Source of the DNA: Ziziphus jujuba
Taxonomy: Eukaryota > Streptophyta > Magnoliopsida > Rosales > Rhamnaceae
Assembly: GCF_031755915.1 (NCBI RefSeq)
Contig: NC_083379.1
Location: forward strand, 23,498,001-23,562,000
Reading direction: 5' to 3'
Length of the DNA stretch: 64,000 nucleotides
This document shows, piece by piece, positions 1 through 12,050 of the stretch. Both the position numbers and the translations under genes were made by a program. The notes below the pieces were generated by a model. It searched no databases. It worked only from the letters and a program-made list of their open reading frames with translations, and was not told the origin of the DNA. The number at the start of each line of letters is the position of its first letter. Position 1 is the first letter of the stretch.

Positions 1-980
1 TTATAACATGGAAAAATCAATGGTAATTTAGAACTACTTTATTATATATTATATATTGATACTATGTTTGATCATTTTTTTAAAGTGATCATTTTTTTAA
101 GGTTATTACCTCAGAATGGATTTCTTTTGATATTTTTATTTTTGTTTACTTTATTTATATTTTATAGTTATACTCTTTGTTTAAAAAATCTACATGTTCA
201 GTTTTACAGAATTTTCACTATGAATGTTTGTAAATTATTTTTTATTTATCTGTCTATTGTTTTTTCTTTATTAGTATTTTACTAGTTATATATAAAAGTT
301 GGAATAGATTATACGTCAGAGGCAATCATTTTTAATCTACATTTTTTTTCCTTTTATTATCGTTTTATACGCTTATTTATTTATTTATTTTGCTTATGTT
401 TGTATATAATATTTTAAATCCATACATATTCAATTTATTGTATAATATTATATATATGTATAAATGTTTTTTCATAAGCAAAAAAATGTAAAGTAAGAGC
501 CAAGATTGTGTTCATTATAATAAAAAAATTGAAAATTAATTATATATAATGTATGCATATTACAATTTATAAAGGTGCTTAAAAATATAATTGGTTTTGA
601 ATACAATTAGATAAAACATCTTTTCAATATAAGTGAATAAAAAGTGATGCTCAAAGAAATTGAATATTAAAGCATATAATTGAACAAAGAAAAAGATTAA
701 GATAGATAATTGCCGAATTGATTACAAATTGATTACAAATTGGATGCATAAGATTTGCAAATATTTTTCATAATTATTATAAAAATTAATACAGGAGAAA
801 TGGGAGGATCATAAATCATCATGCTGTATTATAAATTGCAATAAATTAATTATGAAAATATAGATAATTAAAAGTGGAAAAAATTTCTTTCATAAAAAAA
901 TTAATGATTTTACATGGAATCGATAAAATATTTTTTATAAAAGAAAAGCAATTTGTTACATCAAATATATGGAAGAGCCA
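1..980. other. AT-rich intergenic DNA
   Basis: Very AT-rich sequence with short TA and TTTA runs. The only sizeable open frame (64-285) is Phe/Leu/Tyr-rich and looks like a chance product of composition. I see no gene, element end or RNA here. Confidence 0.6.
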
Positions 981-999
981 AAAGTCACTCCGTCATCCA

Positions 1000-1524
1000 T
1001 ATTAGATTCTGACCAATCCTTCAATACCTGCATGACAAAGAGAGAGGATGTGGTCAAAGTTTGGGCATTGGTATGGTGCCATGCTTAGGGCGCTTCGATG
1101 CGCAAATGAATCTGTTGAGCATTATCTAAAGGTTTTTTTAGGGTTTAGGATAGGAAATTGTTCAAATCATATTTTGCAGCATAGCATTGGTTATATACTT
1201 ACTTACCTCATAACTAAGAGCTTGACACATGTTAAAATTCCATTTGGGAACCCAACTCTCATGTTGCCCTCGCCACATATCAATTGAGGATGGATCCATC
1301 CTCTAGTTTTTTGTGTGCTTTGTTGGATCCTATGCACATCCTTGAGGACCCACTTCTAGGAACATGCATGTTGTCAACTTTTTGTCCTCCGATCTTAATT
1401 GGCCTTTTCCATTTGAGTGGCATTTGGATCAGGGCCCTTATCTTAGGGATTGAACCTAACATTTTTTGTAAAGGGCCAGGGGCGCACTTAAAGGGGGGGT
1501 AGTTTGCCCCCCATTCTATTCTCC
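1000..1524 (-). mobile_element. Candidate polypurine tract and 3' LTR of the gypsy element
   Basis: On the minus strand, 1524-1503 is a purine run (GGAGAATAGAATGGGGGG) of the kind that primes plus-strand synthesis directly upstream of a 3' LTR. The sequence that follows on that strand is richer in G+C than its surroundings. It contains a TATA-like stretch (GTATATAACC, near 1190-1205) followed by a CT-rich block. It lies where a 3' LTR is expected, beyond the antisense ORF. I cannot find a clean TG...CA pair or a target duplication, so the LTR limits are unproven. Confidence 0.35.
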
Positions 1525-2537
1525 AACTAGTGTTTCAAGTGGAGGAAGGATACATGCTCATGTGTCAAATTACAATTTTTTATTTGTGGAAAGGTGGTTT
1601 GATCCTTTCATTTGGAGGTTTAAACATAATGAGCACATCAAATGATAGACATGTCCTTTGGAGTTTTCCATGATCTTTTATTTGTAAATTGAGGTGCAAC
1701 TTTTCAATTGGACTATCCATGTTGAAACTTATCTCTAATGACAACTTTTTTCCTTCTATCTAATGTCTCATTGATACTATAAAGAAAGAGGAAAAAGAAA
1801 AAAAAATAAAGAAAAATAAAGTTTTTGCCTAAGGTTTTTTATCACTCTCGACCTCCAAAAGCTTTCGACTCCTAACCAAGTGGGTTTTGCTTTCTTCTTT
1901 TCTTTTTCTTTTTTCAGCAAGATTTAGGCTCCATCTTGTTAGGTGTCACTTTTTGCAACATTAACCAATCATCATGCCATCCTTAATGTCCTTCTTCTTA
2001 TTTTCTTCCTAATCTTATCTCTGACCTTTTCTACGGCGGCTAGTAATAGCTATAGAGGTAAAGAGGTTGACATTTCTTCTACTTCTAAAACTGACAATGA
2101 GGAAAGAGAATAGAAGGTTGATGATACTTCCGATCCTCACCCTCCTAGGAGATCTATGGTTAGGGTTTTTATTGTTGTGAGTTAGATTTCTTCCTACCTT
2201 ATTAACATCAAGTTTGAGAACCTTAAACATCAAGTTTATATTTTTGATGAAGTTTCCATTAGAAGGGTTAAAGTTGGGGAACTATTGAGTCTAACATCCC
2301 TGGTTTCATATGCTTTTACAAGAGGACTTAGGAGGTAAGAGTTTATTTCCCTCGTTACCCTTTCTCTCAAAGTTTATTTTCCTTTGTTTAATCGAGGATG
2401 TTCCTCTTAATCCAAAGGTTTTCCTTTCTCTTTTCATTGTCCAAGGATGTTCCTTTCTCAAAATATGCTTTTGAGAGAGGTAGGTATTGATTTCCTTCTT
2501 GCCAAAATATGAGAATGTTTCCTAATTTCACTTCTAG

Positions 2538-4255
2538 TAACAAACATTGCAAGGATAAATTTTTCTTTATAGGTGATACCTGGGCTAGTTATGCAGAGAG
2601 CTCAGTACCTTCAGCCTGGGACTCTCGTAGTAAGCCCCATTTCTTTATTTAATCAATCATAAAGAAAGTGCTCTCAAAAAGTTTCTTTTATTGTTGATTT
2701 TCTTAGTGCAGCTAAAGTATTTGACAAGCCTCCTTCCCTTAATGCCTATCAACTTAGTTCATAAAGGAAATTTCAGGATTCCTTAAAAGGATCCTTGAGA
2801 ATTCATTAGAGAACACTTTGACGAGGGTCAAAAAGTTTTTTTTTTTCCATGAAAAATGTTGTCTCACCTTGATCTACCCCTAATTCAAAAGCTATGCCAT
2901 TGCTTTTTCTTTTATTTTCACTTTTGAAAAGGTTGTTAAGGGATTTATGTCAATTATCTTTTCCTTGGAATTTGCAAAAAATGGATGAAGATTTGAGAGT
3001 CCTTGTAGACAAAACCTATACTTAGAGTACATATGGCCATCGTAGAAGGCATGGTTTTGGGCCTTACCTTATGGTTTCCATCCCTCCACCCATTCGCTTC
3101 ACTCATTATGTAATAGCCAGGAGTTCTCAAGGTTGGATGGTTATCTTGGACAATGACAATGATCTTACCTGGTTTTGAGGTAGCCTATAAAGAGGCATTT
3201 TTTGAATCTTTAAATCCTATTAGTCTCTGGTGGTCCTCTCTTGCACGTATCTGAGGTCGTTGTGACTTCTTCTTTGAACCATGTCACAACCCCTGATATG
3301 TGACTCTTATTATGATTTCTATCAGCCATGCTCTAAAGCATATTAACCCATTTCCTCTCGAGACAAGGGAAACACAATCACCATTTCTTTCCCCACATTA
3401 ACATCCTTGTGGGAGGGGTTCGATGCTATCAGTGCCTTTTAGGTCGCAATCATGCTTCCCCACAACACTGGCTATCTAATTGAATCCTCAAAATGAGGGA
3501 CGATCAAAAGAAGCTTTAGTATGACTTGCATGGTAAGATATTGTTGTCTCCTATCATTTTAGCACCATTGTTTCCCTTTATTTTTATATTTCTTTGTGCA
3601 AATTCATTGATTGCCTCCTTTGGTTTGTGTTTCTCCTTGATTCTGTTTAATTTTTCTTTTCTTCTAGAGCCTTTAAGCCTGATACTTAACCTTTTAAAGA
3701 TTTAGAGCTTGCTGGGATGAATTATTAAGTAAAGATTAAGTTCTAAGGTTGATTAGGATGCACTAGAATGGGCTTGGATGACAGAATTCAAGCTCAAGTC
3801 GAGGTGAGGAAGTACCAAGATGAAGTAGCTGCTTTGGATGTCAAACTCAAGGAGATTGTGACAAAGCTATCAAATGTTCTAATCGAGAATGCCAAGTTGA
3901 ACTTGACTGTCTCCTAAGAATGAAAGAGGGCGACAGACTTGGAAAGTGAGATGGCCTTCATGAAAAGCATTGAGTATTTCCATCCTATGTACAAGCACTC
4001 CTTTAATAAGGGATACGAGGCTGCCTTGAGTACCATTTCATTGAAGAAGGGAGTAGAGAGGCATTCGATGAGACTTTAATGGGTATGATACAGCATTCAC
4101 ATTCCTACAAAACTCCTGTAGTTAAACTTCTAACCACCACAGCCTATAACCAAGATGAGAGCTTAGATGATTTGCACCTTGTTAACCTTGCTGAGCAATA
4201 TTACCATGAGGATGAGTTTTAGGGAAGTACCACCTCTTTGTTAGTTAGGCAACCA
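2538..4255 (+). pseudogene. Relic of a 'putative gypsy-type transposon' ORF (Transposase_28-like), antisense to pol
   Basis: The plus strand holds discontinuous protein-like stretches. At 2538-2650 one frame reads SNKHCKDKFFFIGDTWASYA and onward, a pattern I recognise from the plant family called 'putative gypsy-type transposon' (Pfam Transposase_28). From 3768 another frame gives 49 residues of charged coiled-coil-like sequence (EVRKYQDEVAALDVKLKEIV), then a stop. It resumes in frame with SEMAFMKSIEYFHPMYKHSF and ends at 4078; a shifted frame runs on to about 4255, ending in an acidic Glu/Asp-rich tail. Many stops and shifts make it non-functional. The function of the family is not known. 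It lies between the gypsy integrase and the candidate 3' LTR on the opposite strand, which is why I treat it as part of that element. Confidence 0.55.
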
Positions 4256-4685
4256 GTTCCACCATTCTTAAGCTTTTGGTGGAAGTTTAAATATCTCTCT
4301 CTCTCTTTTTTAAAAGAATTTCATTAAGGGCTATCTATGCCTTTTTTAAGGACAATATGCTCCCTTTATGTGGTCTTCATGACAAGCTGCCCCCTCAAAG
4401 GACTTAACTTTTGTGGGTTGTAATTATGAACAATTCACCCATCTAGAAGTTCTTCTCCCCTTTTTGCTTTTGGATGATGGCCCCAATTTTTGGGCTATAA
4501 GTTCCGATTTAATTTGTCTTATTTAGTTTGACATCAATATTTGCTAGACTCTGTGCAAGTGAATGTATATTTTATTATCAATTTGTAGGTTCTTATATGT
4601 TTCCTTCTCTGAAGACTTTTTCTGTTAAAGTCTATATGGAAAGGTTCATCGAGTCTCAAAATTCTTTGGATAACCATTATAATTC

Positions 4686-4912
4686 GAGCCTCTGGGCCTT
4701 TATGAGTCTGGGCTTCTATGTCCTTAGAAAACCTTGGACTTCTATGTCTTGGTAGGACTTAGACCTCTGGGCCTTATAGAATTTGGGCTTCTAAGCCTTT
4801 TAAAAATTTGTTACCTATGGGTCTTTGTAAAGTTTGAGCCTCTAGGCGTTTATGCGATATGGGTTTTTTAGCTTTTTAGTAAAATATTGACCTCTGGGTC
4901 CAAGAGAATTTC
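4686..4912. repeat. Degenerate ~25-bp minisatellite
   Basis: About nine imperfect units follow each other, each built on a core like CCTCTGGGCCTTATAGAATT, with variants such as GCTTCTAAGCC and GCCTCTAGGCG. Unit length varies from about 22 to 28 bp. The array sits between the end of the gypsy pol gene and the antisense ORF, within the 3' untranslated part of the element. Confidence 0.65.
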
Positions 4913-5134
4913 TTGATTACTAACACTTGAATTAACAAGTCTTATGTCTATTTAATTTGTTTTGATAAACTTATATCTATATATATATATATATATATTT
5001 TGCTTTAAAAGGGGATGTGAGTTCATTCATATGAATTCCTTCCACTATTACCTTATGCCCCTAAATTATATTAAGACAAATTGTAATGGATTTACATTGA
5101 AAATTGTTAAGATTTGTACAACAATTCCCAATAC

Positions 5135-6289
5135 TTAGAGAAATAATAAAGAAATTAGAAAATTTATAAAAGAAGAGCTTAATGATAATACTTTCTTATA
5201 TTGGTGGCATTCTAGTTTCGTGGAATTTATTTGCATCCATGCTTCAAAGTTTTTAGGATCTAGGTCTTGATATCTTATTACTTTATATGGCCCTTTCCAA
5301 TTCTGGCTCAGCTTCTCTGCATTCAAATACCATGTGTTTTGAAATACTTTTCAGTGGACACAGTCGCTAACTTTGCAATCCCTTGGTACCACTTTTGCAT
5401 TGTAAAATTTTGCAGCTTTTTGTTGATAGCTTGAAAGTCAAATTAATGCATCCTCTTTTTGTTTATTTAGGGAATCCATACCTTTATTTTGATTACGAGG
5501 ATAGAAAGTTCCACTAGTATCACAACTTCCATCCTGTAAGCTAAAGAAAATGGAGTTTCTCTAATCTCAATCATCAGGGATATCCTTTAAGCCCAAAAGA
5601 TTTCTGGTAACTCTTCTGGCCAGTTTCCCTTTACTGATTCCAATCTCTCCTTTAGCAAATTCAATGTTATCTTGTTCGATGTCTCTAACGTCTAGTAGTG
5701 GAGAAACGAAGTTGGATTTTTTATGTCTCACATAAATCTTGAACTTTTGAAGAAATAAACTAAGAATGATTATTGGTCACGATGACCATGGGGAGTCCAA
5801 ATCTATATATTACATTCATTCAAATAATCCTTCTCGGATATGAATCCTTGATGCTTCCATAAGACTCTACTTCTATTCACTTAGTATAGTAGTTAGTTGC
5901 CACTAATATGAACTTCTTTCCTGCTTGTCCAATAGGAAAAAGGTTGTTGATGTAAAGTTGCCATTGCATAAAAAGCTACGTACTAAGTAAAAGCATAATC
6001 TCTTCAAGAGGTGAATGATGAGTATTGGAAAAACATTGGTATTTGTCACATTTTTGGGCGTATTTTTTGGCATCCTTTCTCATAATCAGCCAATAAAATC
6101 CTTGCCATTGCTCTATGTGCCAAAGTCCTTTCTCTAGAATGGTTCTCGCATTGTCCTTTATGAAGCTTTGTTAGAACATACTTTACTTCTCCTGGGCCTA
6201 CGCATTTGAGGATTGGACTTAGGTAGATTTCTTATGAAGTTTCCCATCAACAACCAAGTATCTTTCTATCTTCGTTCTTATTTGTCTTA
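5135..6289 (-). pseudogene. Ty3/gypsy integrase relic (C-terminal part of pol)
   Basis: The minus strand gives recognisable integrase pieces in order. They are the start of the zinc-finger region just below 6289; YAQKCDKYQCFS near 6070, where the second zinc-binding Cys is Tyr; a core segment around 5780-5960; ELPEIFWA and ETPFSLAYRMEVVI around 5500-5620; and the C-terminal KLSQNWKGPYKVIRYQDL near 5315, followed by about 45 residues to a stop at 5135. Multiple in-frame stops and shifts show decay. The enzyme would have inserted retrotransposon cDNA into the genome. Its upstream neighbour on the same strand is the RNase H relic at 13443-14135, separated by the CACTA insertion. There is no chromodomain-like tail. 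Confidence 0.8.
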
Positions 6290-6303
6290 CACTACAAAAA
6301 AAA
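6287..6303. repeat. Left TTA target duplication and CACTA terminus
   Basis: TTA at 6287-6289 is followed directly by CACTACAAAAAAAA, the conserved terminus of plant CACTA transposons. The matching TTA follows the right terminus. Confidence 0.88.
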
Positions 6304-6319
6304 TGGGAATTAGTCATCG

Positions 6320-6700
6320 AATATTTTGCAAACAAAATTTTTTGGTCGTTAAAAGTGAACATTACTGACCATATGATGGTCACCAAAAATTTGGTATCTC
6401 ATATTGATAAGGTACCATTTTCAGCAACCAAGGATTAGTCACTAAATCTTAGTTTTCAGTGACCAATAAAATTTTGGTTACTCAATGTGAAAGCAGGAAA
6501 TTTTTCCTACCTTTCTTTTAGCGGGAAGAAGATTTTTCAATGACTGAATATGTATTGGTCACTAAAATTAATTATTACTAACTAATGATTTGGTTATTAA
6601 TAGTCTAAGTAATTAAAAATGAAGATAAATATAAATGCATAAGATTTTTGTCACCTAAAATTTTGTGTTAGTGGCCAATAAATTGGTCACCAATACTAAT
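6320..6700. repeat. Left subterminal repeat cluster of the CACTA element
   Basis: Short motifs recur in both orientations: GTCACTAAATC, GTGACCAATAAAA, TTGGTCACTAAAAT and GTGGCCAATAAATTGGTCACC. Similar motifs cluster again before the right end. Such arrays are the usual transposase-binding zones of En/Spm-type elements. Confidence 0.7.
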
Positions 6701-7152
6701 AATGGGTAAGCAGATGTAGGTTGGTTGCTTAAAAAGAGCACAAATAAATTGTTCACTAGATACAATTTTTGGTGAGCACATAGTTGTTATATATTGTTGT
6801 GGTAATTGAAATAATGTAACAAAAATATTAATATAAGACTTCTTCTTCTTTTTTTTTTTTTTTGGGATAGAATATGAATATAACACTTCAGACTACCTAA
6901 AATCTTTTATAGTTAAAACGTTGCATAAGTGAACAAAAGGTTGATAGTTGAAATTTTTCGAAATTCAAAAAAAAAAAAAATGATATGGTACACCTTTGAC
7001 GACTAAACATGAGCAACCAAGTGATAGCATAAATAATTAAAAAAATACACTAAAAATAAAGGATAATACCTTTTAGTGATAAAAAAATGGTCATTTGAGA
7101 TTTTTCTTTTATTATTTAGAATATAATATAAAAAAATATAACTACTTGTCCT

Positions 7153-7210
<58 letters not shown>

Positions 7211-7212
7211 TA
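7153..7212. repeat. CT and TA microsatellites
   Basis: A CT run passes into a TA run, inside the AT-rich left arm of the CACTA element. Short open frames here are composed of Ile/Tyr repeats and are not genes. From 6700 to about 8780 I see nothing else. Confidence 0.7.
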
Positions 7213-8786
7213 TTTGTAATTGGTACTTGTTTATTTGAATTCATATATATATATATATGTAAGTGTGGACATGTATATATTATCGTACATATATACATAC
7301 ATAGATTTATTTATATTTTAAATATAGTTACAGATATAAACAATATTATATATAACTTTGATAAAATAGGAACTTTCCTCCACTTTATAATGAAAGCCAT
7401 ATTTGATATGTAGAAGCTATAAGTTACCAATTAACCATGTAGCTTAGTATTTAATCATTTGTTTAAATGCTCTTTTAGAATAGTCTAAATAATAATGATA
7501 GTTGATGATAACTTTTAAATTTTAAATTCAACTATATTTAATATTAAAATGCCCTCTTTCTTGGTTTATAAAAGAAAAAAAAATGACATAATCATGATAT
7601 ACCCATATAGATAAAGATGTACTATTTGCCACCACTAGTGGACCTATGCTGAGTTGGTAAACATTAATTGATTGTATTTATTATTTTTCTTATATTATGC
7701 AAAAATTAACTCTTAATCGTAACCTATTAAGTTGTCATGTCAATATCTCACTAATGATGTGTAAGAGTAAATTTAATAATCATATTTAATAGGTTTAGTT
7801 TTGAATTGAAAATTTTGATCACTAGGTTATTCAATAGAAAATCAATTTTTGCATTTTGAAAAGCATCCAACTATTGGCTGGTCAATTTTGGTTCTTTTGT
7901 TATTTTTTTATTGGTTTAGTTAATTATTGGCTTTGAAAAATCAATACAGATAACAATCGCTTACATTTGGATCAATTTAGCTAACCAATCGCCAGCATTT
8001 AGTTTTTTCAATTTTTAATTAGTTTCTATTTAATTGATCTTTTTCTTTTATTTTTTTCAGTTCATAACGAAAATATCTAATGATGGTCATCATTGATTAT
8101 AAATAGTATTTTTCATCTTATTATAATTTTCATTATAAGATAAGATATTTGTCAGGAGAGTAACCTATATAAATTTCATTTAAAAAACATTAATGGCATA
8201 GTCATTATTTTCTTATATAAATATTTTAATTTGATTTCTCTAACCTATATAATGAAAAACTATATATATAGAAAAAGAGAAAGGGAGTGAATATTTTACC
8301 TTAAAATATAACATATATATATATATATATATATTTTAATGAAAGAGTGAATTTATTAAAGTTGTTTTACTTGATATATGATTAAAAATTAAAATTCTTT
8401 TGGAGTAGACTTAACATATCATTATTATAGCCAATATTACACATATACATATATAGACATATATATTAGTAATATATACATAAATACAAATATACATGCT
8501 AGAGGTGACCACTTGAATTCTAATTGGTATGATTTGAAAAGCTCGTTGTATAATCTATTTGATAAAATTTATTTTGTGGAATTTTCTAAAGTTATGTAGT
8601 GGTGAAATACTAATTAAAATTTGCATTTGATTAATTAGATTAACCACTTCTATAGCTTTAATACTATTTCTATAAATAACAAAGTCTATTAATACTATTG
8701 TTGAAAGCTCATATTATATTAAAAAAAAAATTATATTAATTTAATTATCATACAAAATATAAAATTTTTACTTTTAATTTTGGGTT

Positions 8787-9300
8787 TTGCCAAATAAATC
8801 AATTTTTCATTTTGGCCTGGTGGGAAGTTTGCCCGCCCTTCCCCTCCTTCCCTTCAAGTCAAAACAACATTTGGCCCTAGCCCCTTTTGAGACTCTGCAG
8901 TGCTTCATCACTCCAACATTGTCATCCACCTCCTCTACGGCGGCTTATGAGTTTCCTTCCGTGTTTCTTCTCTCTCCGACCGACGGATGATCCCTCTCTC
9001 GCTGCCTCTTAGGTGTGCTTCACCTCTTTACTTATCTCTTTTCCTTTTCCCCCCTCTATTTCTCCATCTCCCCCACCCTCTGCAACTCGCATTTGTTATT
9101 CTTTTGTCTTGAGACTCCCAAGCGATTCTGGGTAGGCTTCAAAAGCTAAAACCAGTTTTAGCAAAGCTATCAATTTTTTTGTGAAGAACTTCGAACCCAC
9201 ATCCACAGCTCTGCTCAAATCCCCGAACTTTGCACTACACGGTGCCCCAATCCCTAAAATTTTTGTCTCCCATCCACCGGATCCCATTTCAATGTTAGAA
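8787..9300. other. GC-richer block inside the CACTA element, possible second captured fragment
   Basis: This stretch is clearly richer in G+C than the AT-rich DNA to its left. It has open frames on both strands: plus 8787-8990, and minus 9287-9096 (63 residues, ending in LKTKE). Neither matches a family I recognise. It could be the upstream end of the captured helicase locus (untranslated region or first exon) or a fragment of another gene. The exon that should precede the first recognised helicase exon is not visible. Confidence 0.35.
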
Positions 9301-9483
9301 CCTTCCCTTTTTTTCTTTTTTTTTTTGTCTATTATGTTTTATGATCTTATCTCCCAATATTCCAGCCAAATTCTCATATGACCCTATAATTCTTCAGCAT
9401 TTCAATATAATGTACAATTGCATCACTTATCTAACTCTTGTTATGCTTTTGATTTATGTTTTACCTTGCTTTATGTTACTCAG

Positions 9484-11280
9484 GTAGTAGTAGATGCATT
9501 CCGCAGGATCCCCAAGGCCACTTGGAATGCGAAAGAAAGGTCATTCTCTTCCCCTCTCTAGGAGGATATTTGTTTTAATATATTGTATGAACTTTGTTTA
9601 TATGGTTGTGTTTCCAACTGTTGCTTGAAATGTTGTGAAATGGAAGCCTTGGTTGATGTAACAGTTTTGAAATTGCAGGTTATGGATTTTTCCAGCATCT
9701 TACATTGTCGTTGGTGGAGAAACAACTAAATATCTGGTGCTAAAGTTCAGGTGATAACTTGTGTCCTTTCCATAATTTTTACTGCGTCTAAGAATTCCTT
9801 TGAATTCAGTTATTGCCCACGAGCTTGGCCAAGATTTAGCATTTCCTATTGAATTAATTTATACTGTGTGTGTGCCATTTTTCTAATGTACAATCTTTTT
9901 AAATTGCTTTTCATCATTTTTGTTTTCTGAGAAAACTTTATGGGTAGAGAACTTAGATCCCTTGGTTCACTGTGCCATTGCTGCGGCTCTTGCTGTTCCT
10001 GATCTCAAGGTAAATGTTGTTTATTCTGGCATAGATTGTCTTTTCTATTATGCTTGTAGTAGATGTGTTAGTATACAACCTTTTATTTGTATTTTCATTG
10101 CTTTTTGCAGTGTGGTAGAATAATTTCCTGGTAAAATAGAGATCTGGAAACCATGTGCTTTAATATAGAAAGATGGCATGTATAATTAGCAAAATATGAT
10201 ATAAGCTCATGAAAGAATAGTATTTTTCATAATCTATAGGACTGTGTTTCAATATATGTTGCTAGGTTTATACATTTATTGACATCTATTTTTGTGCAAT
10301 TCTATTTCTTAAGTAAATAATCTTGTTTCCTTTGATGTCCTTTAGACCAATATGACAGAATACCCACTAGTATGGAATCAAAGCTCTTGCCATTTCAGCG
10401 AGAAGGTGTTAGGTATGTAGTAGCTGTGAATACTTTTCCTTCAGTGCTACTGTTATATGTGACATGGAACAATATTTACATTTTTCTGAAGATGTTAATC
10501 GATCTTTCTTCCTTGGTTGCTTTAAAGTTATATAGTATCTGACTTTACTCTTTATTTCTATTTATTGTGCTTTTTTAGGTTTATATTGCAACATGGAGGG
10601 TGTGCTCTTCTTGCTGATGAGATGGGACTAGGAAAGACTTTAAAGGTGACTTATTATTCATGTGAACTCTTTTTGTACCTTAAATAAATAATGTTTATAA
10701 GCATGGTATTTCATTATTATAATTGAAAATTATTTCATTGTTAGGAAAACTTAATTTTAACATGCAATTCAACATGGATCTTGTAGGCTATTGCTGTAGC
10801 TTCATGCATTCATGATTCGTGGCCTGTTCTTATAATGACACCATCTTCATTGCGTTTACAATGGGCTTCTGTAAGTGCTTTATCAATTTTTATTTTAGTT
10901 ATTATGAAGGTAGATTTAACCTAATGTGCATGTATTTAATCGTTCTTGTAGATGATTGAACAATGGCTTGACATTCCTCCATATGATATTCTTGTAATTC
11001 TAGTCACTTGTTTATTTAGCCGGATTATTTACAGATTCTTGTAGCTTTGATACCTTTTCTAAATAGGAACTTGAAAAGATTAAACTAAATCTTAACTTTG
11101 ACCCTAACAAGTTGCTCTGACTAAGTTGTTTTGTCTCAATGTGGGGGACCAAATGGAGGTGGATTCATAATAGTGTCCTCAAACTCCAATGGAACCATTC
11201 ATCTCGATGGCCTGTTTGATATCATCTCATATGATGTGGTCCCTAAATTGCAGAATTTACTAATGGCATCAGACTTTAAG
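9484..11280 (+). pseudogene. Captured SMARCAL1-type SNF2 annealing helicase fragment with introns
   Basis: Eight exon-like blocks separated by introns encode part of a plant SMARCAL1/HARP-type SNF2 ATPase, a DNA-annealing helicase of stalled replication forks. Approximate exons: 9484-9539, 9679-9750, 9944-10009, 10346-10412, 10579-10645, 10787-10870, 10952-11002, 11126-11280. Most introns have GT...AG limits. Visible protein features, in order, are a HARP-like segment (AFRRIPKATWNAKERLWIFP), LLPFQREGVR, the Walker A motif LLADEMGLGKTLK, SWPVLIMTPSSLRLQWAS, and TIHLDGLFDIISYDVV to ASDFK. It stops there, before the DEAH-type Walker B and the whole second RecA lobe, so it cannot be an active ATPase. 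Exon 2 needs a frameshift to keep similarity, and exon 3 lacks a clean AG acceptor. Kept introns mean the capture was at DNA level. A transcript is possible but a functional protein is not expected. Confidence 0.8.
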
Positions 11281-12050
11281 GTAAGATCAGTCAAATGGTT
11301 ATGTTTTGTGGAATTTTTGCTCTTTGTTTATGTTGGCAATCTACATATCATTTCATACTTTCACCAATAACCCAATATGCAATGCTAAAGCGGTTGATAC
11401 CAGAAAAACTAGTGGAAATTGGATAAAATGGGGAAGTATTATTTGTGACTATGTGTTTAATTGACTGAAAATGTTATCAAAATTATTAGGCTGATTTTGA
11501 CTTAGGATACCAAGTACATTCCTAGTGTAAATTGTGTAAAGTTGGCTAAAAAACTTGAAAATGGGGATATCTTGATGGATGAGTAAAAGCATCTTTAGAA
11601 AAAAAAAATTTGGAAGCTTCTTATTTTTAATCAATTATTTAGAAGTTTTTGAAGGGTCATATTTTTCTTTTTTTGGATAATGGTATAATGTATTTGTGTA
11701 TTGTCAGGAATTTTTCAATATCCTAATATATAGTATCCCAATCTTGAATACCTTAAAATTGCTCCTATTTACAATTTCAAACATCCAAACTTGGGATGGT
11801 TTTTAAATTCTTTTACACTAACATAATAAGTTAGAACAAGTAGATCCTCTGTAACTGCATGTAAGTGAATCTAGACATGTGTGTATTCCACCATGCTGTT
11901 TCTATTTAAAAGTCCTTTTCTCTTTGTTAATATGCTGATAGAATATTGTTTTATAAATATTTAAAGCCTTAGTGTTATACCAATTTGCTAATTTGCTTTA
12001 TCTATTGTATATTTTTGCACCTCTACTCTTAATTAATTTAGAAAATGACA
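11281..12050. other. CACTA interior without recognisable genes
   Basis: AT-rich sequence following the donor splice site after the last captured exon. The first part may be intron from the captured locus. I see no further exon of the helicase and no transposase. Confidence 0.5.

Noticed and set aside
1321..1461. TGTTGGATCC...GAACCTAACA pair resembling a tiny LTR
   Set aside because: Only 141 bp apart, no matching flanking duplication and no second copy seen; the inverted ends are short enough to be chance.
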